Of a stretch of 64,000 nt of DNA, positions 35,001 to 43,000 are shown piece after piece. Numbering within the stretch: the first letter of the stretch is position 1; each line of letters opens with the position of its first letter. Source of the DNA: Sabellastarte sp. h YS-2021 (lineage: Eukaryota; Annelida; Polychaeta; Sabellida; Sabellidae); NCBI GenBank assembly GCA_964017235.1, contig OZ024934.1:88564706-88628705 (forward strand). Reading direction: 5' to 3'. Made by a program: the position numbers and the translations under genes. The notes beneath the pieces are model-generated. The model ran no database searches, was not told where the DNA came from, and saw only the letters and a list, made by a program, of their open reading frames with translations.

Positions 35001-36317
35001 TCTGCAGTTTTTTTTAAAAAAAATTCCTCTCCCCAAAAGAAGGCGGCCACTTTGAATTTTTGCCAAAAATGCAAAACACAAATTTTCTTCTATCTCGTTA
35101 ACAGTGCGAGATAGAGCGATTTCGTCAAAATATTCGACCCACAGGGTGTCCAGAGTTTACTGGCATCTTTTCACAAAAATCACTTTCCCGCCACGTTTGG
35201 CTGCCATCTTGAATTTCTGCGTGAAACGTAATACACTTACCTCGGAAATGATGCGAGATAGAGCGATTTCGATGAAATTTTTGGCCCACAGGGTATATGT
35301 AAAGTCTACTGGTGACTTTAATCAAAAATTGCTTTCCTGCCACTTTTGGCAGCCATCTTGAATTTCTGCATAAAATGCAAAAGCACATTTATCTCAGAAA
35401 CAGTGCGAGATAGAGCGATTTCAACGAAATTTTTGACCCACAGGGTATATGCCGAGTCTACTGGCGACTTTTCGCCAAAATTGCGGAAATCGAAAATGTC
35501 ATTTATCTCAAAAACCCTTAGAGGTAAAGTTATTTCGAGCAATGTTTGGACCCTTTGGGTTCTAGAGACCTTAGATATAGTGCCTGTGAAAAAAGTTGAA
35601 TTTCCAGAATTTTGTCCGCCATCTTGAATTTGGGCGGAAATTGAAAATGTTGTTTATCTGGAAACCGTAAAGGATAGAGCAATTTCAAGCTAATTTTTGA
35701 CCATTTGGATATTAGAGATCTTTGGTATATTGCCTCTGAAAAATGTCAAATTTCGCCCACCATCTTCAATTTTATCAGAAATCAAAAATGTTGGTTATCT
35801 CAAAAACCTTTAGACAGAGTGACTTTGAGCAAAGTTTGAACCAATGCAAAAAGGCATTAAGCTGAAAAAATTTACATATACATGTATACTGATAAATATT
35901 TAAGCATCATTGATATATTTTACAAATGAAACAGGATCTTGTAAGACTACTGTACAATTGTTGCAAAACGTTCACGGGTTGGACATTACACATGATAGTG
36001 TGTGTTCTTCTATGCTATCCTGTTTCTTTTCATATGTTGCAGCTACTCTTAACAGGGCGTCCTATTTCTAGTTTTGAAATATCTTTGGATTATTTTCATT
36101 ATGTGGCCTGGCTCTTACAAATATCAATAAAAAAGCCAGTTCTGTCTTGGGTCGAGACTGCACTAGTATTTTAATTTTTGTCTTTTGGTACTTCAGTGTG
36201 ATATCAAGTGTAACCAATATACCATGGAGTTGTTTCATGTTTAATGTATTTTTGCAGGTGAATCAGTGGTTACTGTGGCTTGAGCAAGCCGACAGTGAAA
36301 GTAGTGATGAGGATTAG
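4519..36317 (+). CDS. EIF4G2: eIF4G2/DAP5-like translation initiation factor, 3' two thirds (12 exons)
   Basis: Exons: 4519-4599, 4877-5162, 5542-5936, 6318-6949, 7830-7915, 11450-11582, 18702-18960, 21019-21223, 21628-21739, 22550-22646, 32735-32856, 36258-36317; stop TAG at 36315-36317. All introns are GT-AG and the phases join without a break, giving about 821 residues. The order is a post-MIF4G linker (GIGTGPGVIP), an RGG/Gly-Asn-Gln-rich stretch, a Ser/Thr/Pro linker with EEISLRP, the MA3 domain (LVKSYVSKFAA; HYPLFLLCLQQIHKVQ) and the W2 domain (KERMLEILEDRGLSF; PGKGKSLFQVNQWLLWLEQ) with an acidic end. The family is an eIF4G-like scaffold that lacks the eIF4E-binding part and supports cap-independent or eIF3d-linked initiation; W2 contacts eIF2beta and MNK kinases. 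The MIF4G domain and start lie upstream of the window. The introns at 7.9-11.4, 11.6-18.7 and 22.6-32.7 kb are swollen by mobile elements. The identification is firm for the C-terminal half. Confidence 0.95.
4877..5162 (+). CDS. EIF4G2: eIF4G2-like exon: RGG-rich segment 1
   Basis: The acceptor AAACAG ends at 4876 and the donor GTGAGA is at 5163. The phase is 1 in, 2 out. It encodes Gly/Arg/Gln/Asn-rich sequence (NQFGRGGQNKPFNRGGG; GRGGRGGGGQYYQRRG) with an acidic patch (LDDSSDEESD). The longer open frame at 4787-5326 is a different frame and is not the protein. Confidence 0.88.
5542..5936 (+). CDS. EIF4G2: eIF4G2-like exon: RGG/prion-like segment 2
   Basis: The acceptor is TTTTTTTTCAG at 5531-5541 and the donor is GTAAGT at 5937. 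It encodes N/Q/G/Y-rich repeats (NQNYQSNNYNPNYQ; RGRGRGRGG; GYGNQGYSSHQGYGNQGYGG). This composition is typical of RNA-binding, condensate-forming low-complexity domains. The phase is 2 in, 1 out, matching both neighbours. Confidence 0.88.
6318..6949 (+). CDS. EIF4G2: eIF4G2-like exon: Ser/Thr/Pro-rich linker with EISLRP motif
   Basis: The acceptor is CTTGTAG at 6311-6317 and the donor is GTGAGT at 6950. It opens with EKLPPRFRKQLEMQ and holds EEISLRPVRMPAAFRP; both motifs align with the human eIF4G2 linker before MA3. The exon ends in a basic KDKKKSMSQEELKIST that enters the first MA3 helix. It ends in phase 0, so the open frame that continues to 7030 is intron read-through. Confidence 0.92.
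6950..7829 (+). other. Intron, no recognised features
   Basis: An AT-rich intron of 880 bases with donor GTGAGT and acceptor CCATTTCAG (7821-7829). I see no repeat family or ORF of interest. The introns at 5163-5541 and 5937-6317 are likewise plain. Confidence 0.6.
7830..7915 (+). CDS. EIF4G2: eIF4G2-like exon: start of MA3 domain
   Basis: This encodes the first MA3 helices (DKMLKEFLENGYDVQAALKA) and ends in phase 2 at AG|GTAACA. It was chosen over other frames because the upstream exon ends in phase 0 and the downstream exon enters with one completing base. Confidence 0.9.
7937..11155 (+). mobile_element. Hairpin-headed repeat element, family A, copy 1 (3.2 kb)
   Basis: It is a close direct copy of 40027-43299. 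The 5' end is a hairpin ATATCCCC-A-GAC/GTC-GGGGATAT, then GTCCGTCGCG and a (CCG)n tract. The body (about 8100-9950) is five or so units of a ~325-base tandem repeat containing CTGTAACTTGGAAATGGTAAG. The 3' end has GTCTGGGGATAT, the inverse complement of the 5' ATATCCCCAGAC, then a short stem TTGG...CCAA and a terminal CTAG before T. No coding sequence is convincing. Compared with copy 2 it lacks short segments near 9547 and 10365. It sits in the intron that splits the MA3 domain. The Helentron/HINE-like nature is inferred from the subterminal inverted repeats, the 3' hairpin and a possible T-T insertion site. Confidence 0.7.
7986..8023 (+). repeat. (CCG)n microsatellite
   Basis: About 12-13 CCG units lie just inside the 5' end of family A copy 1. 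The sister copy at about 40076 has only four or five, so the tract has changed length since the copies separated. Confidence 0.95.
11450..11582 (+). CDS. EIF4G2: eIF4G2-like exon: MA3 domain
   Basis: The acceptor is ATTGATCAG (11441-11449) and the donor is GTCAGT at 11583. It encodes FIPELVTFLILRSLDQSDTD and on to DSELFMEV, the second MA3 helical pair. The phase is 2 in, 0 out. The upstream ATG-initiated frame from 11367 is intronic. Confidence 0.92.
11590..11862 (-). mobile_element. Hairpin-headed repeat fragment, family F (minus orientation)
   Basis: Read on the minus strand it opens near 11858 with a hairpin (ATCTCTCGCCGGCCG.. pairing with ..CCGGTACGGGAGAT), then TCTGTCCGTGCGTGCGTC, the same layout as family A. 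The inner end contains two CGTGGCAGCCATCTTGTT units (about 11634-11680). No 3' end is visible, so it is a 5' fragment. Confidence 0.5.
11863..13420 (+). other. Intron sequence with old, unclassified repeats
   Basis: AT-rich with a GC-richer block at about 12000-12250 (CGCGGGATCGCGC) that looks like an old insertion. A diverged direct duplication of a CTCATTAATATT.AT.AGGTCA stretch occurs at about 12495 and 12672. The open frames 12349-12573 and 12270-12566 have no recognisable product. Confidence 0.4.
13800..14755 (+). repeat. ~169-bp tandem array
   Basis: There are nearly six units with starts of GCTTATATCTC near 13829, 13998, 14167, 14336 and 14504. The unit holds GATAGAGCGATTTCGACGAAA and ATGGCGGCCATTTTGAATTT. 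The same monomer family forms the cores of the elements at 1-400 and 34920-35830 and resumes at 17965-18325. Both-strand open frames here (FENSKWPP..) are artefacts. Confidence 0.9.
14762..17950 (+). repeat. 133-bp satellite array, ~24 units, with 8-unit higher-order period
   Basis: The unit starts GAGCTTTCACTTGGTGAAG. Starts at 14762, 14895, 15028 and 15161 give a 133-base period. Rare variants recur at 1065 bases: CCAGTTTTTT at 15521 and 16586, and TCTACTC preceded by TCG at 15871 and 16936. That equals eight units, so an eight-unit block was duplicated. A third variant (CCCAATTTTTATC) at about 15121 and 17650 is 19 units apart. Confidence 0.92.
17965..18325 (+). repeat. Resumed 169-bp array after the satellite
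   Basis: About two diverged units with CTTATATCTCGAAAACCGTGCTA, continuing the array broken at 14755. The 133-base satellite therefore sits inside the older 169-base array. Confidence 0.75.
18702..18960 (+). CDS. EIF4G2: eIF4G2-like exon: end of MA3 domain
   Basis: The acceptor is CCTATTTCCAG (18691-18701) and the donor is GTAAGA at 18961. It encodes GFSCVLDQMKSLEADVPLVK and on through SLENGRHYPLFLLCLQQ to LQKMLP, all diagnostic of eIF4G2. The phase is 0 in, 1 out. Confidence 0.96.
19124..20382 (+). mobile_element. Hairpin-headed repeat element, family B, copy 1
   Basis: The 5' end is GCCCACAGC..GCTGTCGGGGTATTG (about 19124-19148). The 3' end is GGCTGTGGGGTA (20351-20362), then GCATC-TCT-GATGC. 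The body is about six units of a ~140-base repeat with TGGGACCTTGACCT-like cores (GTGACCTTGACCTATAAAATC; GTAGGAAGTTGATACTTGGTA). Further copies are at 33668, 39004 (reverse) and 43660 (reverse). Confidence 0.7.
20383..21018 (+). other. Intron with a 44-45 bp tandem duplication
   Basis: CACTCTGGGATATGAATGAG and the following bases to GTGCCCAA occur twice, back to back, at about 20713-20757 and 20758-20801. Otherwise this is plain intron ending in acceptor TTCTTCAG (21011-21018). Confidence 0.75.
21019..21223 (+). CDS. EIF4G2: eIF4G2-like exon: start of W2 domain
   Basis: It encodes ECDQSKERMLEILEDRGLSF, FPLLHVQSDLWKQI and TAIYKWIKENCS, the opening HEAT-like helices of W2. The phase is 1 in, 2 out; the donor AA|GTGAGT is at 21224. 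Confidence 0.96.
21628..21739 (+). CDS. EIF4G2: eIF4G2-like exon: W2 domain
   Basis: The acceptor is TTTTTCAG ending at 21627 and the donor is GTAACT at 21740. It encodes VVKYIVTQTTLGPDVNLDVE and KKEKELASKLK. It is too short to appear as an ORF, and is found by splice signals, phase (2 in, 0 out) and alignment to the family. Confidence 0.9.
21740..22549 (+). other. Intron, no recognised features
   Basis: AT-rich, 810 bases. The open frame 21849-22061 lacks family resemblance and starts inside the intron. Confidence 0.6.
22550..22646 (+). CDS. EIF4G2: eIF4G2-like exon: W2 domain
   Basis: It encodes GVLAAYVHDSISLQLVAIYA and IQVFCHAHSFPK. The acceptor is TTTGACAG (22542-22549) and the donor is GTAAGA at 22647. 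The phase is 0 in, 1 out. A 10-kb intron full of DIRS-type sequence follows. Confidence 0.93.
22860..25770 (+). pseudogene. Decayed DIRS-like retrotransposon copy
   Basis: The left end (22863-22950) resembles the inverted terminal repeat of the younger copy (GCTACAATAGCTTACC, then ..AACTC AGAAAAAAA). From about 23950 to 25765 there are stretches matching the reverse transcriptase, the post-RNase-H region and the tyrosine recombinase of 28148-31728 (for example SLGFYSHLFLVPKP near 24210; SDIRPATLSSWLKQTI near 25553). Multiple stops, frameshifts and deletions lie between them. A family E repeat (23340-23700) is inserted in the 5' part. It is dead and clearly older than its neighbour. Confidence 0.75.
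23340..23700 (+). repeat. Family E repeat fragment
   Basis: Two to three units of the repeat seen at 784-1130 (GTGGGTGTTCCACAGCCTAA; TTTTCACCAAATT; CAACTGTTGCCATG). It is headed by a GC-rich CCAGCCCATCC..GGCCGTGGCGGCGGCC stretch. Confidence 0.65.
25864..26005 (+). repeat. DIRS left inverted terminal repeat
   Basis: It runs from TACCATGTGGGACTTAATGC to CTACTTTCTCG, 142 bases, and returns as inverse complement at 32297-32438. The bases before it (25775-25863) correspond to the inverse complement of the internal region at 32125-32235. Confidence 0.93.
26232..28398 (+). CDS. DIRS gag-like protein (split by a one-base frame change)
   Basis: The first frame starts at ATG 26232 and stops at 27126-27128. 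The second is open from about 27073 to 28398. The change falls at a run of seven A (27114-27120) and needs a +1 step, so it is best read as an indel in a homopolymer. The N-terminus has a Cys/His cluster (CRHFC, then HNFCPTC, then CEIC) that may bind zinc. The middle is Ser/Pro-rich with SPSDMPSQYSEE-like sequence, followed by a helical region. The C-terminus is basic and RG-rich (GRGKSNFRGSRGRFRPHNRG), fit for nucleic-acid binding. A fragment of this gene is recognisable at 37990-38850. Confidence 0.75.
31036..31268 (-). mobile_element. tRNA-derived SINE inserted in the DIRS recombinase
   Basis: It is read on the minus strand. The tRNA-like head has an A box TGGCAGAGTGG (31245-31255) and a B box GGTTCGATCCC (31203-31213). 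The body follows and the tail is ..GACGTAAAACCCCAAATAAATTAA. It is flanked by a 12-base target duplication CATCTCCTTTAA at 31024-31035 and 31269-31280. Removing the insert and one copy would rejoin the reading frame. A diverged relative is at 53497-53722. Confidence 0.93.
31627..31648 (+). repeat. Poly-G tract (22 G)
   Basis: An uninterrupted run of 22 G follows AAAAAA inside the 3' end of the recombinase frame, past the catalytic Tyr. It is prone to length error and to G-quadruplex formation. Confidence 0.95.
31729..32124 (+). other. DIRS 3' noncoding region with poly-A tract
   Basis: A run of about 21 A at about 31805-31826, then GC-richer sequence with CCAACCACTGGGTTGG (a short hairpin near 31849) and CCCGCCACCGGGCGG near 32110. 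No coding potential is visible. Confidence 0.6.
32125..32240 (+). repeat. DIRS internal complementary region
   Basis: It begins ATTAAGTCCCACATGGTAAG and ends TACCATGTGGGACTTAG, so it carries both terminal edges face to face. It is the inverse complement of 25775-25885 and resembles 32420-32490. In DIRS-1 such a region templates the circular intermediate. Confidence 0.8.
32297..32438 (-). repeat. DIRS right inverted terminal repeat
   Basis: The inverse complement of 25864-26005 over 142 bases, with no difference that I can see. This indicates recent movement, or repair from one template. Confidence 0.93.
32735..32856 (+). CDS. EIF4G2: eIF4G2-like exon: W2 domain
   Basis: The acceptor is CACTGTTCAG (32725-32734) and the donor is GTAAAA at 32857. 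It encodes LLLRLFMYMYDLEILDEEAF, LKWKEDIN and PGKGKSLFQ. The phase is 1 in, 0 out. The aromatic-acidic signature is typical of W2. Confidence 0.96.
32857..33308 (+). other. Intron, no recognised features
   Basis: AT-rich spacer between the W2 exon and the family D element. Confidence 0.6.
33309..36015 (+). mobile_element. Hairpin-headed repeat element, family D, with nested family B
   Basis: The 5' hairpin ATGTCCACC...GGTGGACAT is at 33309-33335. The 3' end is at about 35977-36006 (GGTTGGACAT, then ACACATGATAGTGTGT). The body is tandem repeats with TTTACCAAATTTGGTATG units (33410-33660 and 34800-34920), then ~170-base GATAGAGCGATTTCG units (34920-35830). A family B element (33668-34795) splits the first block. 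The end at 35840-36080 matches 415-640. Confidence 0.65.
33668..34795 (+). mobile_element. Hairpin-headed repeat element, family B, copy 2 (nested in D)
   Basis: The 5' hairpin is TACCCC-ACAGCCC-TTAA-GGGCTGT-C-GGGGTA. The 3' GGCTGTGGGGTA (34771-34782) is the exact inverse complement of the first 12 bases. The body is four to five ~140-base units (GTGACCTTGACC; AAGGTGTAGGAAGTTGATAC). The minus-strand open frame 33949-34464 is a repeat shadow. Confidence 0.75.
36258..36317 (+). CDS. EIF4G2: eIF4G2-like last coding exon
   Basis: The acceptor is TTTTTGCAG (36249-36257). It encodes VNQWLLWLEQADSESSDED and a TAG stop. The aromatic-acidic C-terminus (QWL.WLE followed by acidic residues) is the hallmark end of eIF4G2, where W2 meets eIF2beta and kinase partners. 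Confidence 0.96.
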   Translation: MNQWLLWLEQADSESSDED

Positions 36318-37705
36318 TGCCTGCTACATCAGTGTGCAAGCATACCAACTGCACAATCATAAGGAGTACTAAAAACCACTGGAATATAGGAGTTATTTTA
36401 CCATTGGATATAAAGGACTAGTTAATAGATACACAGATGCCTCCATTTTAAAAACTCGTTTTTAGTGTTGTACTTATTTATTGCATGGATTTATATGTAA
36501 TAGAGTAGACAATGAATCTAAAACCAAAAAAAAAGTGGATAATTAAAAACAATTGACATAAAAACATAAAAAAAAACCCAGACATGTTATATTAATGAAA
36601 AAGAGCCAATATTATGGTAACTTAAAGGAAAAGTAACCTAAATGAAAGGAATTCATATATTGACTAGACAGTTTTGAAAGGACTTGTGCAACACAAAAGG
36701 ACTATTATCTCACAGGAGGATTAATCATGAAGATAATGGAATCATGAACACACACACTTACAGATAATGACGTCGGTTCGATTTTTTTACTACAGACTGC
36801 AATAGTGGATCTATGTAGACTACAAATCAGAGATTAATTATTCTTCACTGTTTTATTTGTGTACTTAAGTTTTTAGTAATAGCATAGAGATTGTCTTGAA
36901 AAGCTTGGAAAAGGAACAGTCGCAGGTTGACTAGTTTTGTGTGCAAATGTACGATTAGAAAAGTGAAAATATTCTACTGAAAAGCTTTTTATAACAAACT
37001 TTAATTGGGAAAGGCATGTACATGATTTCTTTATAACCCATTAAAATATGTTTGGAATGTTTTTATTTGATTGATAATTTTAAGTTAGAAAAGTGGAGAG
37101 AATCAAATTATGCATCTGATTTTGAGTTTTATAAAACATATCCATATTATCTGCATTACTCTTTCATTCATTTTCAGTTGATGGCTGTTCAGTTTTCTTT
37201 AGTTCTTTATTCAAATGACTTTTATGGTCCGAAACCCTCACATTTTCTAAAATGTTCTTTTGACAGGAATTTAAAATGTGTACCAAAATTGGCTAGGCTT
37301 CAAAATTGAGCAAATCCAGTTTATGTGTAATTTATTATAAATTCCATACATTTCCATAGTCATTCATTACTTTTCGCTCCCAAGACTTGTTTGGCATGGG
37401 AAACTCCATTGTATTATTATTATTAAAAATTAATTACTATTAAAAATAATAATAGCATATAAATCATTTGTTTATTAAAAGTGCAATACCTGAATAAATA
37501 CGGAAAAAGTTATTCTCAAAAGTAACTGATAATTTTTTAATAAGGTAATTCTCAAACTAAGGTGGGTTATTGGACACTGTTTTATATATCCTCACATCTA
37601 TCTTCTGTTAAGTTTCAGCCGAAGAGATTTTAATGCAAATAAACAGCAAAGGTGATGAATTTTATATTGATAACAGATATTAATATCATGTAAATGTAAT
37701 AAATC
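36318..37705 (+). other. Probable eIF4G2 3' UTR with candidate poly(A) signals
   Basis: AT-rich and not open. AATAAA occurs at 37493, 37638 and 37698. The true 3' end cannot be chosen from sequence. Confidence 0.6.
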
Positions 37706-37989
37706 TTTTAGTAAACAGAGTAATTATTTTACTGTTGTGTCCCCAAAGGCTCCAATCTTTGAAATTAATAGCAAGCACCCTAAATTTTGAAGTGTATAAC
37801 TTTTAGAAGTTCATTCACATGAAAGTTGAGATCAAACTGGGAATATTTGGTTTAGAGAAGGTGAATGCCGATATAATTTAAGCCCAAGGGAACCAAATTT
37901 TATTTAATTCCCTGGTTTGTACACTGTGGTTGTTGGGTCAAATGGAACTGGAAACTGCATTTTCAGAGGGTGTGCTGTTGATAAGGATG

Positions 37990-38900
37990 TAAAACGCAAA
38001 ACCTAAAAAAACTTTAGCACAATCACTTATCAAGCAAACTCAAACTCTAAATATATCAATCCCGGCTTCACCCTGGAAATACAGATCACCCAGCTGCTGG
38101 GCTTGGATACATTCGCTCTCCGAACTCCCGAACTCTTTCCCCCACCACCACCACCACCTACCCCAAATGAATTATTACAAAAGAAAATTCAAGCATTATT
38201 GGGTCCACTTACAACAGCAGATGAGTGCATTCCAGCAATTGATGATGTTAATAAATTAGCTGAGCGACAGCAGCTCTTTCAAACCACCTGTTAACTCCAT
38301 GTAGAAAGCCGGCTGAGAAAATGAAAAGACAGCTGAGCCCAGAACCAAGTATCAGTCTAGTAGCTCCATCGGATGTCACTTCTCAATATACTGCGAATAA
38401 GGAGACTTTTTGCCAGATACTTGAAATTCTTGACCCCATGCAAGTCTCCACAACTGTGGATATGGGTCTGAATGCTCGAGCCCCAAAGAAGGAAGCTAGA
38501 CCCAAGGGTCCTACTTTGGTCCCTCCCAACACAGCTCTGAAAGACGCACATTTCCTCAATGGAATCAATTTAACGAGAATTGTTAAAGCCACCCAAAGCC
38601 ACAAGGAAATTGTCGAGAAAGATTTTCCAAATACCTTAAGCAGCTCCCTGGTGCCATGAACTAAACATAAAAAAATACTTAAAAAGGAGTGGTCTCTAAA
38701 ACCGCTATAGCCTCAGAGTGCCTCCAAGTTTCCATACCCAAGTCCATTTTTTATGCTACCCCTAGAGGTAAAGGCCAGTTCAGATCTAAGCATCCATATA
38801 GAAGTGCATCAAGCTCAGTGAGTACCTAGTACTCTAGCAGAGGAAGTTCAGCCTATACAATCAGCATTTGTCAATTCAGACCCCATCTCAGAGGCAGAGG
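37990..38900 (+). pseudogene. Decayed DIRS gag fragment
   Basis: Two broken frames (38103-38294; 38321-38659) with a poly-Pro stretch (PPPPPPPTPNE) and DVTSQYTANKETFCQILEIL, then KGPTLVPPNTALKDA. This resembles the SQYSEEVDTFRRIL and GPSSILPLSSVIKDA stretch of the gag at 27310-27500. The order and spacing agree. It is heavily diverged and has no RT. Confidence 0.6.
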
Positions 38901-38992
38901 GTGTTATACACCCTCAAAACAATAAATCAATTGAGGTTTAAGGGACAAGGGTTTGGGGTTCTTTACAGCATTTCAGGGGAGATTAGAGAAAA

Positions 38993-40020
38993 GCGGATAC
39001 CCATACCCCACAGCCCGGGAAATAGCTTGCAATACCACGAGATATAGAAATGAAACCGTACAAAGATCAGGAGACTTTCAGAGCAGTGTCAGTTATGTAA
39101 AGCCCAAAAAATGTTTAGGTAGAGAAAATACCTTTCAAGAGAGAGACAATGATTGTAAAAATAGAGTACTAAAACAAGACAATTCAATAGTAAGATGGCA
39201 GCATTGATCTGTAATCTAAAGATTATGAAGCTGTGAAATTTATCAATGGTCAAGTAGCTGTCATTGAAAATAGCATAGAATCAGTTCCAGAAATCCACAT
39301 ATCATTGTGATCAGAGAAGTCTCAAATATGGCAGGTGAATACAATGTGGCATAGCCAAGGTTAAAGATCACACAATGATTTAGCACATGTACACTTTTAA
39401 CCAATGACACTTCCAAGAATGAACTTCCTACACCTTGCAGTTTGAGAGATGGCTTGGATAAATTTACAGGTCAAGGTCACTATAGCAAAGTCAAAGGTCA
39501 AATCAAGATCTCGCAATGATTTTGCATACTTGCACCCTCTAACCAACTTCCCTTCCAAGTGTAAACTTCCTACACCTTACGGTTTTCGAGATACAACCCA
39601 GACTAGAATTTCGAGGTCACTACAATAATGTCAAATTTAGGCCATATCATGACGCTGTATACCTACACCTGTTAAACCATGTCTCTACCAAGTATCAACT
39701 TCTTTCACCTTAAAGGACATATAATCCAGACACTATTTTAATGGTTAAGGTCACTTCGGCAAGGTCAAAAGTCAAATCGAGGCCACATCATGACGTTGCA
39801 CACCTACACCCCCTAACTAATGTCCCTACAAACTGTCAACTTTCTACACATAACAATTTCCAAGATGTATGTTGGACAAGATTTTAAGGTCAAGGTCACT
39901 ATAGCAAGGTAGGTCAAATCAAGGTCGCACCGTAACGAGGCACACCTGCACGTCCTAACCAATGTGCCTACCAAGTATCAACTTCCTAAACCTTAACATT
40001 TCTGAGGTACAAACAACTAA
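38993..40020 (-). mobile_element. Family B repeat element, copy 3 (minus), 5' end cut off
   Basis: TACCCCACAGCC at 39004-39015 is the 3' subterminal repeat read in reverse, then inverted ~140-base units (AAGGTCAAGGTCAC; AACTTCCTACACCTTA). The 5' hairpin is missing where family A copy 2 begins. Confidence 0.7.
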
Positions 40021-40026
40021 TTCTAA

Positions 40027-43000
40027 TTATATCCCCAGACGAAAGTCGGGGATATATTGGATTCAGGTCCGTCGCGCCGCCGCCGCCGTAGAAATTTCCT
40101 TGTGGACGCGATAACTCAAAAACAAATTAATATTTTTTTTTCAAACTTGGTACACATGTTAAGGGTGCCCAAAGGAAGATCCCTATTTTAAGGTGACCTT
40201 AAACTCCCAGTAAAAAAGAACTTATGGCCACCTTAAGGTCAGAAATTGGACTTTTGGCCACTTAGAGCCCTGTAGGTCACAAACTATGATGCTCAGCTGG
40301 CTGAAATTTTACCTGACAACACATTAAAATGTTCTTAGTACATGTGCCGAAAATCACGACTTTAAGTTGAGGAGAAAATTGTGTTTGAGGCCCATAAATA
40401 CCCCCACTTAGGGATTTTTTGCTATACTTTTAACATATTTTGCCCTATAATTTGGAAGTGGCAATTCTGATGAGTCTCAAACTGCGCTAGGTATAACTTT
40501 GATATGTAATCCTTGTCTGTAGAAAATTTTAGGGCTGTAGGTTTACCCAAAGGGGTCGACTTAAGGTCTCAAAAGTGCCCACAGAGACCCAATTTATGCA
40601 CTTTTTGCCACTTTCAAGCACTAGCTTTCAAACTATGTCTGTCATCTAAGTTAAATATCATCTGGGAATATATCTGTGTTTTCTTATATGTGCCCCAACA
40701 TTTAGGCCTTTAATAGACAGTTAACCTGTGTATCAGGACCATAAACACCCACCTGAGTGACCCTTATAAGACATTTTTCACATCTTTTTCCCTGTAACTT
40801 GGAAATGGTAAGTCTGAGAAGTTTCAAACTGTATTAGATATATATTCTGTGTGTAATCTTAGTATGTAACAGATTTTAAGTCTGAAGCTTTAATTTTGAA
40901 GGTCAAATTGAGGTCTCTAAAAGGCTCCCAAAGACCTAATATTTGGACTTTTTGCTACTTTTAAGCCCTGTGACTGTCAAACTATGTGACTGATAGAGCT
41001 CAAATCCTATCTGGGAAGATATTAGTATGTTATTTTTATATGTGCCAAAAATTAAGGCTTTAAGAAGACATTTAACCTGTGTATGAGGACCATAAATCCC
41101 CACCCGAGTGACCATTTTTAGACATTTTTCACATATTTTTCCCTGTAACTTGGAAATGGTAAGTCTAAGAAGTTTCAAACTGTATTAGATGCATATTCTA
41201 TGTGTAATCTTAGTATGTGACAAATTTTAAGTCTGAAGCTTTAATTTGAAGGCCACATTTAGGTCTCTAGAAGGCCCCATAAAGACCCAGTATTTGGACT
41301 TTTTGCCAATTTTAAGGCCTGTGACTGTTAAACTATGTGACTGATAGAGCTGAAATCTCATCTGGGAATACATTATTATGTTCTTTTTACATGTGCCAAA
41401 AATCAAGGCTTCAAGTAGACATTTAACCTGTGTATGAGGACCTTAAACACCCACCTGAGTGACCCTTTTAAGACATTTTTCACATATTTTTCTCTGTAAC
41501 TTGGAAATGGTAAGTCTGAGAAGTTTCAAACTTTATTAGATACATATTTTATGTGTAATCTTAGTATGTAACAAATTTTAAGTCTGAAGCTTTAATTTGA
41601 AAGCCACATCGAGATCTCTAAAAGGCCCACAGAGACCCAATATTTGGACTTTTTACCACCTTTAAGCCCTGTGACTGTTAAACTATGTGATTGATGGAGC
41701 TGAAATCCCATCTGGGAATGCATTATTATGTCCTTTTTACATATGCCAAAAATCAAGGTTTTTAGTAGACATTTAACCTGTGTATGAGCGCCATACACAC
41801 TCGCCCAAGTGTCTTTTTTGACATTTTTTCCATATTTTGCCCTGTTATTTGGAAATGCTTTGTGTGACAAGTCTTAAACTGTATTATATATAATTTTTGT
41901 TTGTTATGTATGTCCCCCAAAAAGTTTCACATCTGTAGTTTAATTGCTAAGGTCTCTTTAACAATTGTAAAATGCCCACAGAAACCCAATTTATGGACAT
42001 TATGCCACTTTAAAGCCCAGTAACTGTCAAACTGTGGGTTATAGAGCTGAAATCTTTTTTAAAAGGAAATGCCTGTCTATTTAAATTTTGAATATTAATA
42101 ATGTTATGGCTATCTTAGTCTTTTAAGAACTTATTTTTGTGTGTTATACCTCTGCTTGCTGAGTTTTTAACTTTTTAAAATGAAACTGGTTAAACATATT
42201 CAAGTAGACAAAATGGACACTTTAAGTGAGCTTTAAGTCCCAATATTAATGAAATTATATCCTTATGTAGTAAAACTAGGGGATTTTTAACCCTCAACTA
42301 GCCCAGTTTTATTCAACTTGCCTCAGTTAATTTTGACACAGCTCCTACAGTTATGAACTCATTTCAGTTGATAATCACATACTTAAAATTCTCAATTCTT
42401 TTTGTATTTGAGTACCCCTTTTATATAGATTGTTTGTTTACCATTTATGCTGTAGCAGTCCATTTCTTTGTAGTCCCAACCCACATCCCCCACCCGGATT
42501 CCCCCCACCCACCTCTGGGACCTCCAGCTATATTGAGTGACACTAAATAAACAAAGGTATTTAATGATATCAGATGAGAAACAAAGAACTCAATGGGGTT
42601 GCAGATCTTGTGTAATAGTGAGAGAGGTGTGGAGAAGGGGAGAGGGGTGGGGGTGGAAGGTGGTGGGCTTCATTACATATAACACAAAGGGGAGTCAGAA
42701 CTGAGATTGTATCACATATTTAGGTTGCATATATATGGACCACATATATAGGTATAGAGGAAATGAATAACTGAAAACAATTTGCAAATTCTAAAAATAA
42801 TATAATAAAATAATAATATAAATAATTTTTTTTAAAATAATATTTTAGTTGTGAACAAATATAGAAACAGATATGCGCTTTTGGGATTATGAATTTTAGA
42901 ATGGACATTGAATCATCAATCATTTAAATACTTTGAAGGAAGGTTGAAAAGTATGATGAGTTGAGTTAAAAATAATATTTTATTTGTCAACAAATATAGA

